DNA of 64,000 nt from a virus: IMG/VR virus record IMGVR_UViG_3300044843_000566, positions 1 through 64,000 of that record; one strand, written 5' to 3'. Under the pieces are notes generated by a model, which did not search any database, was not told the origin of the DNA, and worked only from the letters and a program-made list of their open reading frames with translations. Shown here piece by piece: positions 26,510 through 32,943 of this stretch (positions within the stretch are counted from its first letter, which is position 1; each line of letters starts with the position of its first letter). The position numbers were made by a program, and so were the translations under genes.

Positions 26510-27118
26510 TTAGTTGCGGGCTTGGGCAACTAACTGCCCAAAGGCAAACGCGCTGAGTTTCTTCATCATGGGCTGCGGAACTGCCTTCATCGGCGGATTC
26601 TTTTGCTCAGCCGGTGCGGTCGCCGAATCTGGTTTCCGCGGCGTGCCCTGCGAACCCTGCCAGTTCTTAGCCGTCGCATCAGACTTCGGCAACGTACGGG
26701 AACCAATCAAGCCACCCGGACCAGTCTTTGAGTAATCAAAGCCTTTCCAGTTTTCGTTTCCCGCGCCCATCTTATTGAAGATGCCTTTGTTTACAGGGGC
26801 TGGTACGGGTTTCGGGGCAGCTGCTCCAGGTTGCGGCACGCCAACTGGAGACGTTGCAGGCTTGGGCTGGAACATGCTACTGAAAATGCTGGGTTGCTGG
26901 TTCTTCGGTGCCTGGCCCGCTTGTGCCGCTGCGGCTGCACCCAGAGCTAACGGCGCCCGGCGGCCAGCAAAATTACCGCCTTCTTTGTTCATGCCAAATT
27001 CGCCCGGCGTGCATTGCTTGTGCGACTCATACACTTCCTTGGGCTTTCCGCCTTCAACGCTTTCAGCGGCTTCGTAAACTTTGGCGGCTTTGGTTAACAG
27101 TTTGGGATCGATGGGCAT
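26510..27118 (-). CDS. Pro/Ala-rich probable virion protein with C-terminal FG tag
   Basis: 202 residues. The N-terminus is helical with CTPGEFGMNKEGG; the middle is rich in Pro, Gln and Ala. The end, KKLSAFAFGQLVAQARN, carries the same FSFG-like tag that other proteins of this phage have at the N-terminus. No domain is recognised. It lies 30 bp after the start region of the large metalloprotease protein. Confidence 0.6.
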   Translation of the reverse strand: MPIDPKLLTKAAKVYEAAESVEGGKPKEVYESHKQCTPGEFGMNKEGGNFAGRRAPLALGAAAAAQAGQAPKNQQPSIFSSMFQPKPATSPVGVPQPGAAAPKPVPAPVNKGIFNKMGAGNENWKGFDYSKTGPGGLIGSRTLPKSDATAKNWQGSQGTPRKPDSATAPAEQKNPPMKAVPQPMMKKLSAFAFGQLVAQARN

Positions 27119-27148
27119 GGTAGTTCCTTTTTTTAGATGTCAGACGTT

Positions 27149-28741
27149 TCAGTGTACTAAATATTGCAGATACTTTGCGACAGATTCTGGCTCCGGCTTT
27201 GGTTCTTTCTTCGGCGGCTCAACATACTTGTCATGTAAGTTGTTATAAATCCCGGCCGTTACGGCACCAGCTAAGGCGATCGGTGCCTTGCCCGCGATAA
27301 AGTTTACAAACTCATGGTTGCCGGCATTTTCGCTGGCTGTTTGCAGTTTCCAGCCGGGATAGCCCCCCAAAAGCAACCCACCGCCCGTCGAGGCCAGGGC
27401 AGTACCGAGCAGACGGCCCATAGACGCGCCAGCTTGTTTCTGTGCATACGTTGCCAGGCTTGCTTTAAACAGGGTGGCCGCACTGCATTTGCAATTCCAT
27501 TTCCGCAGTGATTTGTTAATCCGCGAATCAGGATCTTTCTTGGTTTTAGCACCAGTGTTTACGCGCTTCATGCCGCACATGCGTGAGCAGAACGAGTTTT
27601 GCCGCTTGTCTCGTTCGCCTTTAGGATTGGACTCTGTGACCGGGGCTTTGAGATTGCCACCGGTAGCGTTGTTGTAACTCGCCCGGCCCTTGGCGTTCAG
27701 GCCGCCTTCTTCGTTCTTGCCAGCACTGCGTTGCCAGGCTGGAGTGCCAGCACTCTTCATCCGCTCGTCATAGTCTAGGTCTTCAGGATCAGGGATGTTG
27801 GAATTATCAAGACTCATCAGCCACGCCAGCACCTCGTTATTGTTAGCCTGTTTCTTGAGGCCGTAGCATGAGCCATTCTTTTGTCGGCACGAGCACGACG
27901 CAGGGCAGGTGCATTCGTTTACTTTTTGGCCACAGCCGCAGGAGCACTTCTGGGCGGCCATCTTCGCGCCCGGAGCATTGGCTGTTCCTAAAGACGCATT
28001 GCCATTGAATGCACCGGACATCGAGATCCCGCCAAAAGAGTTGATGGGATTCGACTGGGGAGAGCCGCCCTTACCATTCACAGAAGGCAGCCCGTTTTGC
28101 TGGGGCTGTGGCGGCTGGGCTTGCTGTGGTGCTGCAGGCTGGGCTGGGGCAGGAGCCTGTGCCATACCAATAGGGGGAGGAATATTCGCCGAGGGCATAG
28201 CGTATCGCTTGACGTTAACATTTTGCGGCACACGGACGGCATCTCGGGCCGCTTCTCTTGCCCGAGCATCTTCAATCATCTGTTGAATTCTCGGCGCCAA
28301 GACAGCCGCCAACTTATTTACAAGCGGTGTTTCTTGCATACTTGGCGGAGTGGCTGTGGCGTTCTCCGTGCGGGACTGCCCAATACTGCCCTCATCTTCC
28401 GCCTCTGGTTTTGGCGCTTTCTCAATATGTTTTTCACCTGCAGAAGACGGTTCATGACCCGTTGGCATCACGATATGTTCCATCTTTGAGTTAGCTAACT
28501 TCGTGCCGAGGATACTTTCAGATGTATAAACCTGGTTTTGGGCATTTGTTAAATTATTTCCGATTGCAGCCCGAAGAACTGCGAAAACATCGGCTTTTTT
28601 CATGGTTTCATCCTCGGAATTAACTTTAGCGTACATGGGCAGGTTTTTATTTGATTCTGGATAGTCCTTGGCCCACTTCTTAGCGAGTTCGGGATGCGTA
28701 GCCCAGAGGTAACGGCGCTGCTTTTCAGACCTAAACGGCAT
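27149..28741 (-). CDS. Cys-rich modular probable virion protein
   Basis: 530 residues from ATG 28741; an upstream TTG is unlikely. The N-terminus MPFRSEKQRRYLWATHPELA is a short motif I recall at the start of many phage proteins. Residues about 265-300 are a Cys-rich cluster (CSCGCGQK, CTCPASCSC). Near residue 395, FCSRMCGMKRVN...SRINKSLRKWNC resembles a short conserved segment (DUF6321-like, from memory). The C-terminus has Ala/Gly hydrophobic blocks. Two metal-binding clusters plus membrane-like stretches suggest a virion or maturation protein. Confidence 0.65.
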   Translation of the reverse strand: MPFRSEKQRRYLWATHPELAKKWAKDYPESNKNLPMYAKVNSEDETMKKADVFAVLRAAIGNNLTNAQNQVYTSESILGTKLANSKMEHIVMPTGHEPSSAGEKHIEKAPKPEAEDEGSIGQSRTENATATPPSMQETPLVNKLAAVLAPRIQQMIEDARAREAARDAVRVPQNVNVKRYAMPSANIPPPIGMAQAPAPAQPAAPQQAQPPQPQQNGLPSVNGKGGSPQSNPINSFGGISMSGAFNGNASLGTANAPGAKMAAQKCSCGCGQKVNECTCPASCSCRQKNGSCYGLKKQANNNEVLAWLMSLDNSNIPDPEDLDYDERMKSAGTPAWQRSAGKNEEGGLNAKGRASYNNATGGNLKAPVTESNPKGERDKRQNSFCSRMCGMKRVNTGAKTKKDPDSRINKSLRKWNCKCSAATLFKASLATYAQKQAGASMGRLLGTALASTGGGLLLGGYPGWKLQTASENAGNHEFVNFIAGKAPIALAGAVTAGIYNNLHDKYVEPPKKEPKPEPESVAKYLQYLVH

Positions 28742-28833
28742 GACTGTATTTCCCAAGCTAGAGTGCCGCCATTTTCGCAAATACAGCGGGAAAAGAAAAG
28801 GGAGATGTTATAGTTAGTTAAAAGGAGTTACCA

Positions 28834-29169
28834 ATGAAAGTGCTTAGAATGTTATTGGTGGCCCTGATAGCGAATGTCTGTGGGGGCGGGGAATCGCTGG
28901 TTGTGTTCAGTGCCTCGTGGTGCGGTCCTTGCCAGCAATTTAAACAAGACCTCGTTGAAGATCCCGAACTAATAGCCGGCTACGAAATAGACGTTATTGA
29001 CGTAGATCTGCTCCCCGATATGGCTGCAGACTTTACTGTTAAATCCTATCCCACGTTTATTGTTGTCAAAGTAGACGACGACATATTAAAGCCAGAGAAT
29101 GAAATCCGGCGCGAAATCGGGTACACAGGGCCAGGGAAGTTTAAACGCTGGCTGCTGCGAAACCGCTGA
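28834..29169 (+). CDS. Thioredoxin-like protein with hydrophobic N-terminus
   Basis: 111 residues on the plus strand, with AAAAGGAG 6 nt before the ATG and TTATAG upstream as a possible -10. Residues 3-15 are hydrophobic (VLRMLLVALIANV) and could be a signal or anchor. FSASWCGPCQQFK has the WCGPC active site; SYPTFIVVK has the cis-Pro; the end is GYTGPGKFKRWLL. It is a thioredoxin-fold disulfide oxidoreductase, perhaps acting outside the cytoplasm. It ends in TGATAG, which overlaps the minus-strand terminator element. Confidence 0.85.
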   Translation: MKVLRMLLVALIANVCGGGESLVVFSASWCGPCQQFKQDLVEDPELIAGYEIDVIDVDLLPDMAADFTVKSYPTFIVVKVDDDILKPENEIRREIGYTGPGKFKRWLLRNR

Positions 29170-29205
29170 TAGCTAAAAAAAACCGCCCAAGTGTTAGTTG
29201 GGCGG
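29167..29205 (-). terminator. Terminator with conserved AGCTATCA tail (copy 1)
   Basis: On the minus strand CCGCCCAA and TTGGGCGG form a hairpin with a 7-nt loop, followed by eight T residues and AGCTATCA. It ends the 29230-29433 gene. The TGATAG on the other strand also supplies the stop codons of the thioredoxin gene. Confidence 0.85.
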
Positions 29206-29229
29206 CGGTGGTTAGTGGTGCCGTAGTGC

Positions 29230-29433
29230 TTACTTCGCCACCACGGTTTTTCTCAGATCGACAATTTGCTGCTGGAGGTGACCGATCTCCAGAAACAACT
29301 TGTCAATTAACTGCCGGTCACGTTCACTCCGATCAATCAACTGAAGGATAGCCCTAGTAGCCGTCATCGGTGTGTGCCGAGTGTGGCCCGTAATCACGTC
29401 CACACCGCACCACTCAATCATATTGTTAGACAT
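29230..29433 (-). CDS. Small coiled-coil hypothetical protein
   Basis: 67 residues. The C-terminal two thirds (RAILQLIDRSERDRQLIDKL, then IGHLQQQIVDLRKTVV) form a clear coiled-coil heptad pattern. It is a single-gene unit with its own promoter-like element (29465-29499) and terminator (29167-29205). No family is recognised. Confidence 0.6.
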   Translation of the reverse strand: MSNNMIEWCGVDVITGHTRHTPMTATRAILQLIDRSERDRQLIDKLFLEIGHLQQQIVDLRKTVVAK

Positions 29434-29464
29434 GCATATGTCTCCTGTGATGGTTAAGGGGCCT

Positions 29465-29499
29465 CATAACATATGCCAGGTTTTTACCCGTTATTTAAC
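29465..29499 (-). promoter_or_regulatory. Phage promoter-like element (copy 1)
   Basis: On the minus strand TTAAATAAC is followed about 14 nt later by GGCATATGTTATGA. The same two blocks, TAAATAA and GGCATATNTWATG, recur at 30681, 31355 and 36412, each time upstream of a gene or RNA and usually just after a terminator. It precedes the 29230-29433 start by about 35 bp. Confidence 0.65.
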
Positions 29500-29506
29500 T
29501 AATCGT

Positions 29507-29548
29507 TGATAGCTAAAAAAAGGGGTGAGCACACGTGACGCCCACCCC
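29507..29548 (-). terminator. Terminator with conserved AGCTATCA tail (copy 2)
   Basis: GGGGTG and CACCCC pair on the minus strand around a loop of about 15 nt, followed by seven T residues and AGCTATCA. It ends the 29581-29961 gene. Confidence 0.85.
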
Positions 29549-29580
29549 AATCGAAGTTTAACCGCTTCGACGGCTGCCGC

Positions 29581-29961
29581 TTACGCGGACGGGATCTGCT
29601 CCAGGGCAGCTTCCACCCGGCGAAGATGCCGAAGCATCTCTTCCTTGCGGATCTCTGCCCGCCGCTCGGCGGCTGCGAGTTCGTTGGCAAGGATTTCGTG
29701 GTTCCGGCTGAGATTGACGATATCCCGTTTGAGCTCGTCCATCTCGGCTGCGACGGCGTCACTGCCGAAAAGAATGGCCGCGCATCGTGCGAGGCGATGC
29801 ACCGCGACTTCCGCCAGATTGACGAAGTCGTGGCTACGCCGCCTTACGAATCCGATCGTCTCCTCGCGGCCGAAGACGTACGTTGCGACCCATATGGTCG
29901 CGAGCACCCACCACGCCAGGCACGCCATCGGGATCAGCGTATCGACAATCGACTCGACCAT
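29581..29961 (-). CDS. Membrane-anchored coiled-coil protein
   Basis: 126 residues from ATG 29961, which has GGAGG 8 nt upstream. An N-terminal membrane helix (TLIPMACLAWWVLATIWVATY) is followed by a long charged coiled coil (AEMDELKRDIVNLSR; LAAAERRAEIRKEEMLRHL). Its codons are more GC-rich than those of most genes in the window, as is also true of 30795-31268. It lies directly downstream of the gene-free structured stretch 30013-30676 and may share its transcript. Confidence 0.62.
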   Translation of the reverse strand: MVESIVDTLIPMACLAWWVLATIWVATYVFGREETIGFVRRRSHDFVNLAEVAVHRLARCAAILFGSDAVAAEMDELKRDIVNLSRNHEILANELAAAERRAEIRKEEMLRHLRRVEAALEQIPSA

Positions 29962-30012
29962 GGGATCGTCCTCCACAAGGCACCGAGCTAATCTGTTGTT
30001 AACGCACAACAG

Positions 30013-30676
30013 AGTCCGCTTTTGGGATTCGAACCCATAGCCCCACAGGTTGCCCTGCTGGCTCGCGGAAAGTTCCTGTACGGCAGACTTACGTCCACCG
30101 CGTCGAGTTTCAAAACTTCGCTGGCGTGTAGGAATCCACGCTGCGCAAGTCCGTCCCTCGACTCCGATGTGAACAAGGTCTTACCCTTGCCGTGCGTTCC
30201 GCTAAAATTGATCGATTCAGCGTTCCGTGGGAACGACTTATGAACCGGCCACTTTAAACGGTGAATTCTGCGGAAGTACAGAATCCAGCACAATTTGCCA
30301 ATGAGCACTCTTCGGTTCGACACCCCGTGGGAGTGACTTACGAACCTAGCTCACCAACAAACTCACGTTGCTCGTCACCGCATATAAGAAGCGGCAGCGG
30401 CTTCTGCCCGGCTTGTGACCGGATACAGAACACCGCAGCGACGAACCGCCTACTAACTAACTTGCGTTAGCGTTCGGTACACAGGCGCTCTAGAACAGCA
30501 CGCCCATGTCGGGAAAAACGCTCTTGGCGTTTTCGCGGTGGTGATTCCTCACACACCCCATACACGAATTGTGCTTTAAGCCGCACAGCCTTGTATGACA
30601 GGCTAGGCCGTTGAGAGTTTCACTCAACCCCTCCCTTTTTAACGTGGCTAGGTCCCCCACGGATGACACCTAGGGT
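30013..30676 (-). ncRNA. Candidate large structured noncoding RNA
   Basis: No convincing gene lies between 29962 and 30794. A promoter-like element (30681-30714) would start a minus-strand RNA near 30675. The RNA opens with CTAGGT...ACCTAG pairing and a GTTGAG/CTCTCAAC hairpin. It contains three copies of a hairpin with an internal TAAGTC loop (30314-30346, 30213-30247, 30064-30102). It ends in a tRNA-like junction (30015-30069) with a TTCGAAT loop. Two copies of the hairpin keep the same shape with different bases, which is evidence of selection on structure. Size, phage setting and nearness to tRNA/tmRNA genes recall the GOLLD and ROOL classes of giant phage RNAs. I cannot confirm membership, and this may be a new class. 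Confidence 0.55.
30015..30069 (-). ncRNA. tRNA-like 3' domain of the candidate RNA
   Basis: TCCGC and GCGGA close a three-way junction of 55 nt. One arm is AGCC/GGCT stacked on CAGG-GCAA-CCTG, a GNRA tetraloop. The other is TGGG-TTCGAAT-CCCA, identical in form to a tRNA T-arm. There is no D-arm and no normal anticodon arm, so it is not a working tRNA. Its 5' strand also takes part in an alternative CGCGG/CCGCG pairing with the third TAAGTC hairpin. Confidence 0.45.
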
Positions 30677-30680
30677 GCCC

Positions 30681-30714
30681 TCATTAGATATGCCGTGATT
30701 TATGCTGTTATTTA
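30681..30714 (-). promoter_or_regulatory. Phage promoter-like element (copy 2)
   Basis: Minus-strand CTAAATAACAGC, then CGGCATATCTAATGA. It lies between the copy-3 terminator and the structured RNA stretch, and is nearly identical to copy 3 at 31355-31388. Confidence 0.7.
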
Positions 30715-30723
30715 GATACCCGC

Positions 30724-30764
30724 TGATAGCTAAGAAAAACCGCAAGCGCGGGGCTTTCGCCCTG
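30724..30764 (-). terminator. Terminator with conserved AGCTATCA tail (copy 3)
   Basis: On the minus strand GGGC-GAAA-GCCC and CCGC-GCTT-GCGG hairpins are followed by TTTTTCTT and AGCTATCA. It ends the 30795-31268 gene. Confidence 0.78.
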
Positions 30765-30794
30765 CAACTTTTGGTTTCTCCCGCAGCGGGCGGA

Positions 30795-31268
30795 TTAACG
30801 ACCGAACTTGTCGATCGCCGCCGCCTTGGTGATCCGGTCCGCCATGATCACCGTGCCGACCTTGGTGAACATGGGCCAACCGCCCACAACCTCGTCGAGC
30901 ACGTGGGCCTCGCGGAGCGCCTGCAGCAGCGGGAACGGAATCAAGATCAGATCCACGTCCCACGACTCCTGCAGGTCGGCGAGTGCCCGCATCACCACGT
31001 AGGTGAGCACGAACACCGGCTTCACCGCCATGACCGTACCGGCGACGTTGTGGAGAGGCCCAGCCCACGGCGTCTCCGCGTCTTTGCGGTCCATCGACAG
31101 CACCTTGCTCCGCTCCTCGTCGCAGGCCGGCAGAACCGACCCGTCGACGAAGTTGAAGGGGTGCGGCGAACTGAAGTTCGCCACCCTGAGCCCGTTGCTC
31201 AGGTTGATGACCGGGGCCTCGATCAGGGTGCCCAGAACGCCATCGGAAGAAAGGATGGTCGCGTTCAT
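30795..31268 (-). CDS. Hypothetical protein, GC-rich codon use
   Basis: 157 residues with AAGGAGG 7-8 nt before the ATG. The sequence looks globular and mixed alpha/beta (LIEAPVINLSNGLRVANF; FVLTYVVMRALADLQ; DLILIPFPLLQALREAHV). The third codon position is strongly G/C, unlike most neighbours, which suggests recent transfer or selection for high expression. It is a single-gene unit with its own promoter-like element and terminator, and an 85-nt leader containing GCCGG/CCGGC pairing. No family is recognised. Confidence 0.62.
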   Translation of the reverse strand: MNATILSSDGVLGTLIEAPVINLSNGLRVANFSSPHPFNFVDGSVLPACDEERSKVLSMDRKDAETPWAGPLHNVAGTVMAVKPVFVLTYVVMRALADLQESWDVDLILIPFPLLQALREAHVLDEVVGGWPMFTKVGTVIMADRITKAAAIDKFGR

Positions 31269-31354
31269 ACTCTGCCCTCCTTAAGGCAAAGGCCGGATTC
31301 TGCCGGCACAGGATGTCACCGCGTGTCAGTACACACCAACAGCTAACGGCTCCA

Positions 31355-31388
31355 TCATTAGATATGCCGTAATTTATGCTGTTATTTA
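31355..31388 (-). promoter_or_regulatory. Phage promoter-like element (copy 3)
   Basis: Minus-strand GCTAAATAACAGC, then CGGCATATCTAATGA, differing from copy 2 at few positions. It lies about 90 bp before the 30795-31268 start and just after the copy-4 terminator. Confidence 0.7.
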
Positions 31389-31396
31389 GCACTGCC

Positions 31397-31429
31397 TGAT
31401 AGCTAAAAAAGGGGCCCAAGGGCGGCCCC
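31397..31429 (-). terminator. Terminator with conserved AGCTATCA tail (copy 4)
   Basis: GGGGCC and GGCCCC pair on the minus strand around a 7-nt loop, followed by six T residues and AGCTATCA. It ends the 31438-31725 gene and the unit upstream of it. Confidence 0.87.
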
Positions 31430-31437
31430 GAAGTCAT

Positions 31438-31725
31438 TTACTTTTTAGCTTTGGCCGCACCCTTAGCGGGTACTGGCGGCAACGCAGATACGCGGGCTAT
31501 GACCTCGACTACGTCACCGAAGTCGAGGCGACCTAGAACATCGCGCGTGAGCGGCGTGTCGTACACAATTTTGTCATCACGCAGAATGGCAATTTCAAAC
31601 AAACCTTTTTCATTGCCATACGAGAATTCATGCCAGACGATGGACACGCCATAACCGTTGGCAAATTGCAGTGTGCGATGATACGCATTGCGATCGTGTC
31701 GTTCGAACTTGTCTTCAACGATCAT
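31438..31725 (-). CDS. Conserved phage hypothetical protein
   Basis: 95 residues. ANGYGVSIVWHEFSYGNEKG, LFEIAIL and VYDTPLTRDVLGRLDFGDV form a pattern I recall from short proteins of T4-like and cyanobacterial phages, of unknown function. The C-terminus is Ala/Lys-rich (PAKGAAKAKK). Its start overlaps the zinc-ribbon gene stop by 4 bp. Confidence 0.65.
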   Translation of the reverse strand: MIVEDKFERHDRNAYHRTLQFANGYGVSIVWHEFSYGNEKGLFEIAILRDDKIVYDTPLTRDVLGRLDFGDVVEVIARVSALPPVPAKGAAKAKK

Positions 31726-32168
31726 GTTTTCTTAAACCTGTGCCACTTGTGCTTGCAGTCGGGGCATTCCCAATAAGCCACCCCGTCATAGTACCCGCGA
31801 ATCTCAACGCCAACGATGCGCGAGAAAGACTTTGGCTTTTCTTTCGTCCAGCCATAGTTATTCGCGTGCTGCTCGATTTCTTCGTCTGTCTTGTCTTTCC
31901 AGAAAGCGTCGCCATTAGCACGCATATCTTTAAAGACTTCGAAAATATCGCCGTCGCTCCAGTTAGCGTCGCACTCGGGGCATGTGCCTTGGAAATCAGG
32001 AAGGTCTGTGTTTGGCTCAAGCGTAGCGCGGGCCATAAGTTCTTTCCTTGTCGTACGTAGGTCGAACAGCAGGCGAATAAGTTCCGACGGGCAAAGGTTT
32101 ATACCTGTGTCTGTCGGCTGCTGCTGAAGAATATCGATCCATGGTTCGAGTTTGTCAACGACTGCCAT
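31722..32168 (-). CDS. Zinc-ribbon protein
   Basis: 148 residues. GTCPECDANW (about 62) and YWECPDCKHKWHRF (about 132) form two CxxC knuckles of one zinc ribbon separated by about 70 residues of acidic helical insert. The N-terminal 50 residues are helical (CPSELIRLLFDLRTTRKELM). Such proteins may bind RNA polymerase or nucleic acid. It is the first gene after the tmRNA/tRNA stretch. Confidence 0.62.
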   Translation of the reverse strand: MAVVDKLEPWIDILQQQPTDTGINLCPSELIRLLFDLRTTRKELMARATLEPNTDLPDFQGTCPECDANWSDGDIFEVFKDMRANGDAFWKDKTDEEIEQHANNYGWTKEKPKSFSRIVGVEIRGYYDGVAYWECPDCKHKWHRFKKT

Positions 32169-32189
32169 AAACCTCCGAGAAAAAGAAAA

Positions 32190-32261
32190 GCGCGGCCCGA
32201 GAATTGCACCCGAGTGGTTTAGGTATCACTATCCAACGTATAACCCCGTTGGCAACCGCAC
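32190..32261 (-). tRNA. tRNA-like element, possibly a decayed tRNA-His
   Basis: 72 nt with a 7-bp acceptor stem (GTGCGGT/GCCGCGC, two wobble pairs) and a T-arm TCGGG/CTCGG around TGCAATT, which departs from the usual TTC. A CCAAC/GTTGG stem takes the D-arm place. TTGGATAGTGATACC is close to the usual His anticodon loop, but U33 is replaced and the stem has mismatches. It is probably a non-functional or highly unusual tRNA. Confidence 0.4.
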
Positions 32262-32330
32262 CATTCTTTCAGGCAGCGGTTTATCGTAATAGGTTATCCC
32301 TTCCAGTCACTAGACGCGCGCATAAACAAG

Positions 32331-32684
32331 TGGACCCGGCGGGAGTCGAACCCGCGTCCGGAGAAGTGCCCAGTTAAAACATCTACGTGTGTATGCCATT
32401 ATCTTTCACCAACGGCCAATGCTATCCGCACACTTAGCGGAGTCACGTGGACTACCACGATCTCGTCCGATTACTTTGCCGGACCGACGCAAGTGACTTA
32501 TCACTATCAGCCTGATTGGGCGATGAGGTCCAGGCAACCCCACAAGCCACCTAACCGAGGTCAGGCAGCGAGGGCCGGAGCATAAGCGCCAGCTAGAAAC
32601 TTAATCGAGTTTTAACGCGGCCTCTCGATCAACCGCGACACGCAGTCAGAACCTTCTTCCTCCCGTCGATACCAGTACGGGCCC
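32331..32684 (-). ncRNA. ssrA: tmRNA (trans-translation RNA), tag GAYAPALAA
   Basis: The 354-nt RNA starts GGGCCCGTACTGGTATCGACGGG, with the conserved GG-TTCGAC-type D-loop region. It ends with a T-arm (CGGGTTCGACTCCCG) and GGGTCCA; the ends pair as an acceptor stem. After TCTAGCT the reading frame GGC GCT TAT GCT CCG GCC CTC GCT GCC TGA encodes GAYAPALAA, the normal degradation-tag form ending in ALAA. CCA is not encoded. tmRNA frees stalled ribosomes and marks their products for proteolysis. SmpB is not seen in the window. All landmarks are in order, so the call is firm. Confidence 0.95.
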
Positions 32685-32687
32685 GTT

Positions 32688-32758
32688 TTAAGTGGCTGGT
32701 TGAGCAGGCAACCATTTAACCAAGCCCAACACCTAGCGAATGCGTTGGCACCACTTAA
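32688..32758 (-). ncRNA. 71-nt three-stem element between tRNA-Glu and tmRNA
   Basis: TTAAGTGG and CCACTTAA close the element. Inside are a CCAAC/GTTGG hairpin and a TGGTTG/CAACCA hairpin. The size equals a tRNA and it fits exactly between tRNA-Glu and tmRNA, but there is no T-loop. The CCAAC/GTTGG stem also occurs in the His-like element. It may be a decayed tRNA or a processing signal. Confidence 0.4.
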
Positions 32759-32759
32759 T

Positions 32760-32831
32760 TGACCCCACGGGGACTCGAACCCCGGTTACAGCCGTGAAAG
32801 GGCCGTGTCCTAACCGCTAGACGATGGGGCC
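32760..32831 (-). tRNA. tRNA-Glu (TTC)
   Basis: A 72-nt cloverleaf with acceptor GGCCCCA/TGGGGTC, discriminator A, T-arm CGGGG-TTCGAGT-CCCCG and anticodon loop CTTTCAC closed by GGC/GCT-type pairing. The D-arm TCTAGCGGTTAGGA is normal for Glu. No CCA is encoded. Confidence 0.93.
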
Positions 32832-32943
32832 GTCGAAAGGGCGGGTGCCGCAGCCTTGGGCCAACTGCAGCACCCGCCCAGAACGACCTGTGAAAGTGTG
32901 CGCGACCGAGTTCCCCGATCCTTACGCTTCACAGGTTTGCTAT

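Noticed and set aside
29988-30323. A 111-codon frame covering the RNA region
   Set aside because: It runs through the T-arm and repeated hairpins, lacks a ribosome site and has no protein-like pattern.
30490-30669. A 59-codon minus-strand frame (GTG start) with a CxxC pair inside the gene-free stretch
   Set aside because: Its ribosome site overlaps the promoter-like element, the likely RNA start lies within it, and its sequence is shared with hairpins of the candidate RNA. RNA structure explains the region better, although a small protein cannot be excluded.
30013-30676. RNase P RNA, 6S RNA or group I intron
   Set aside because: The conserved core sequences of RNase P (GAGGAAAGTCC, ACAGAA) and of group I introns are not found, and no split tRNA exons can be joined.
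30702-31437. Long frames in both strands over 30702-31437
   Set aside because: High G/C in third positions of the real gene 30795-31268 leaves other frames open; they lack ribosome sites and cross the terminator and promoter elements.
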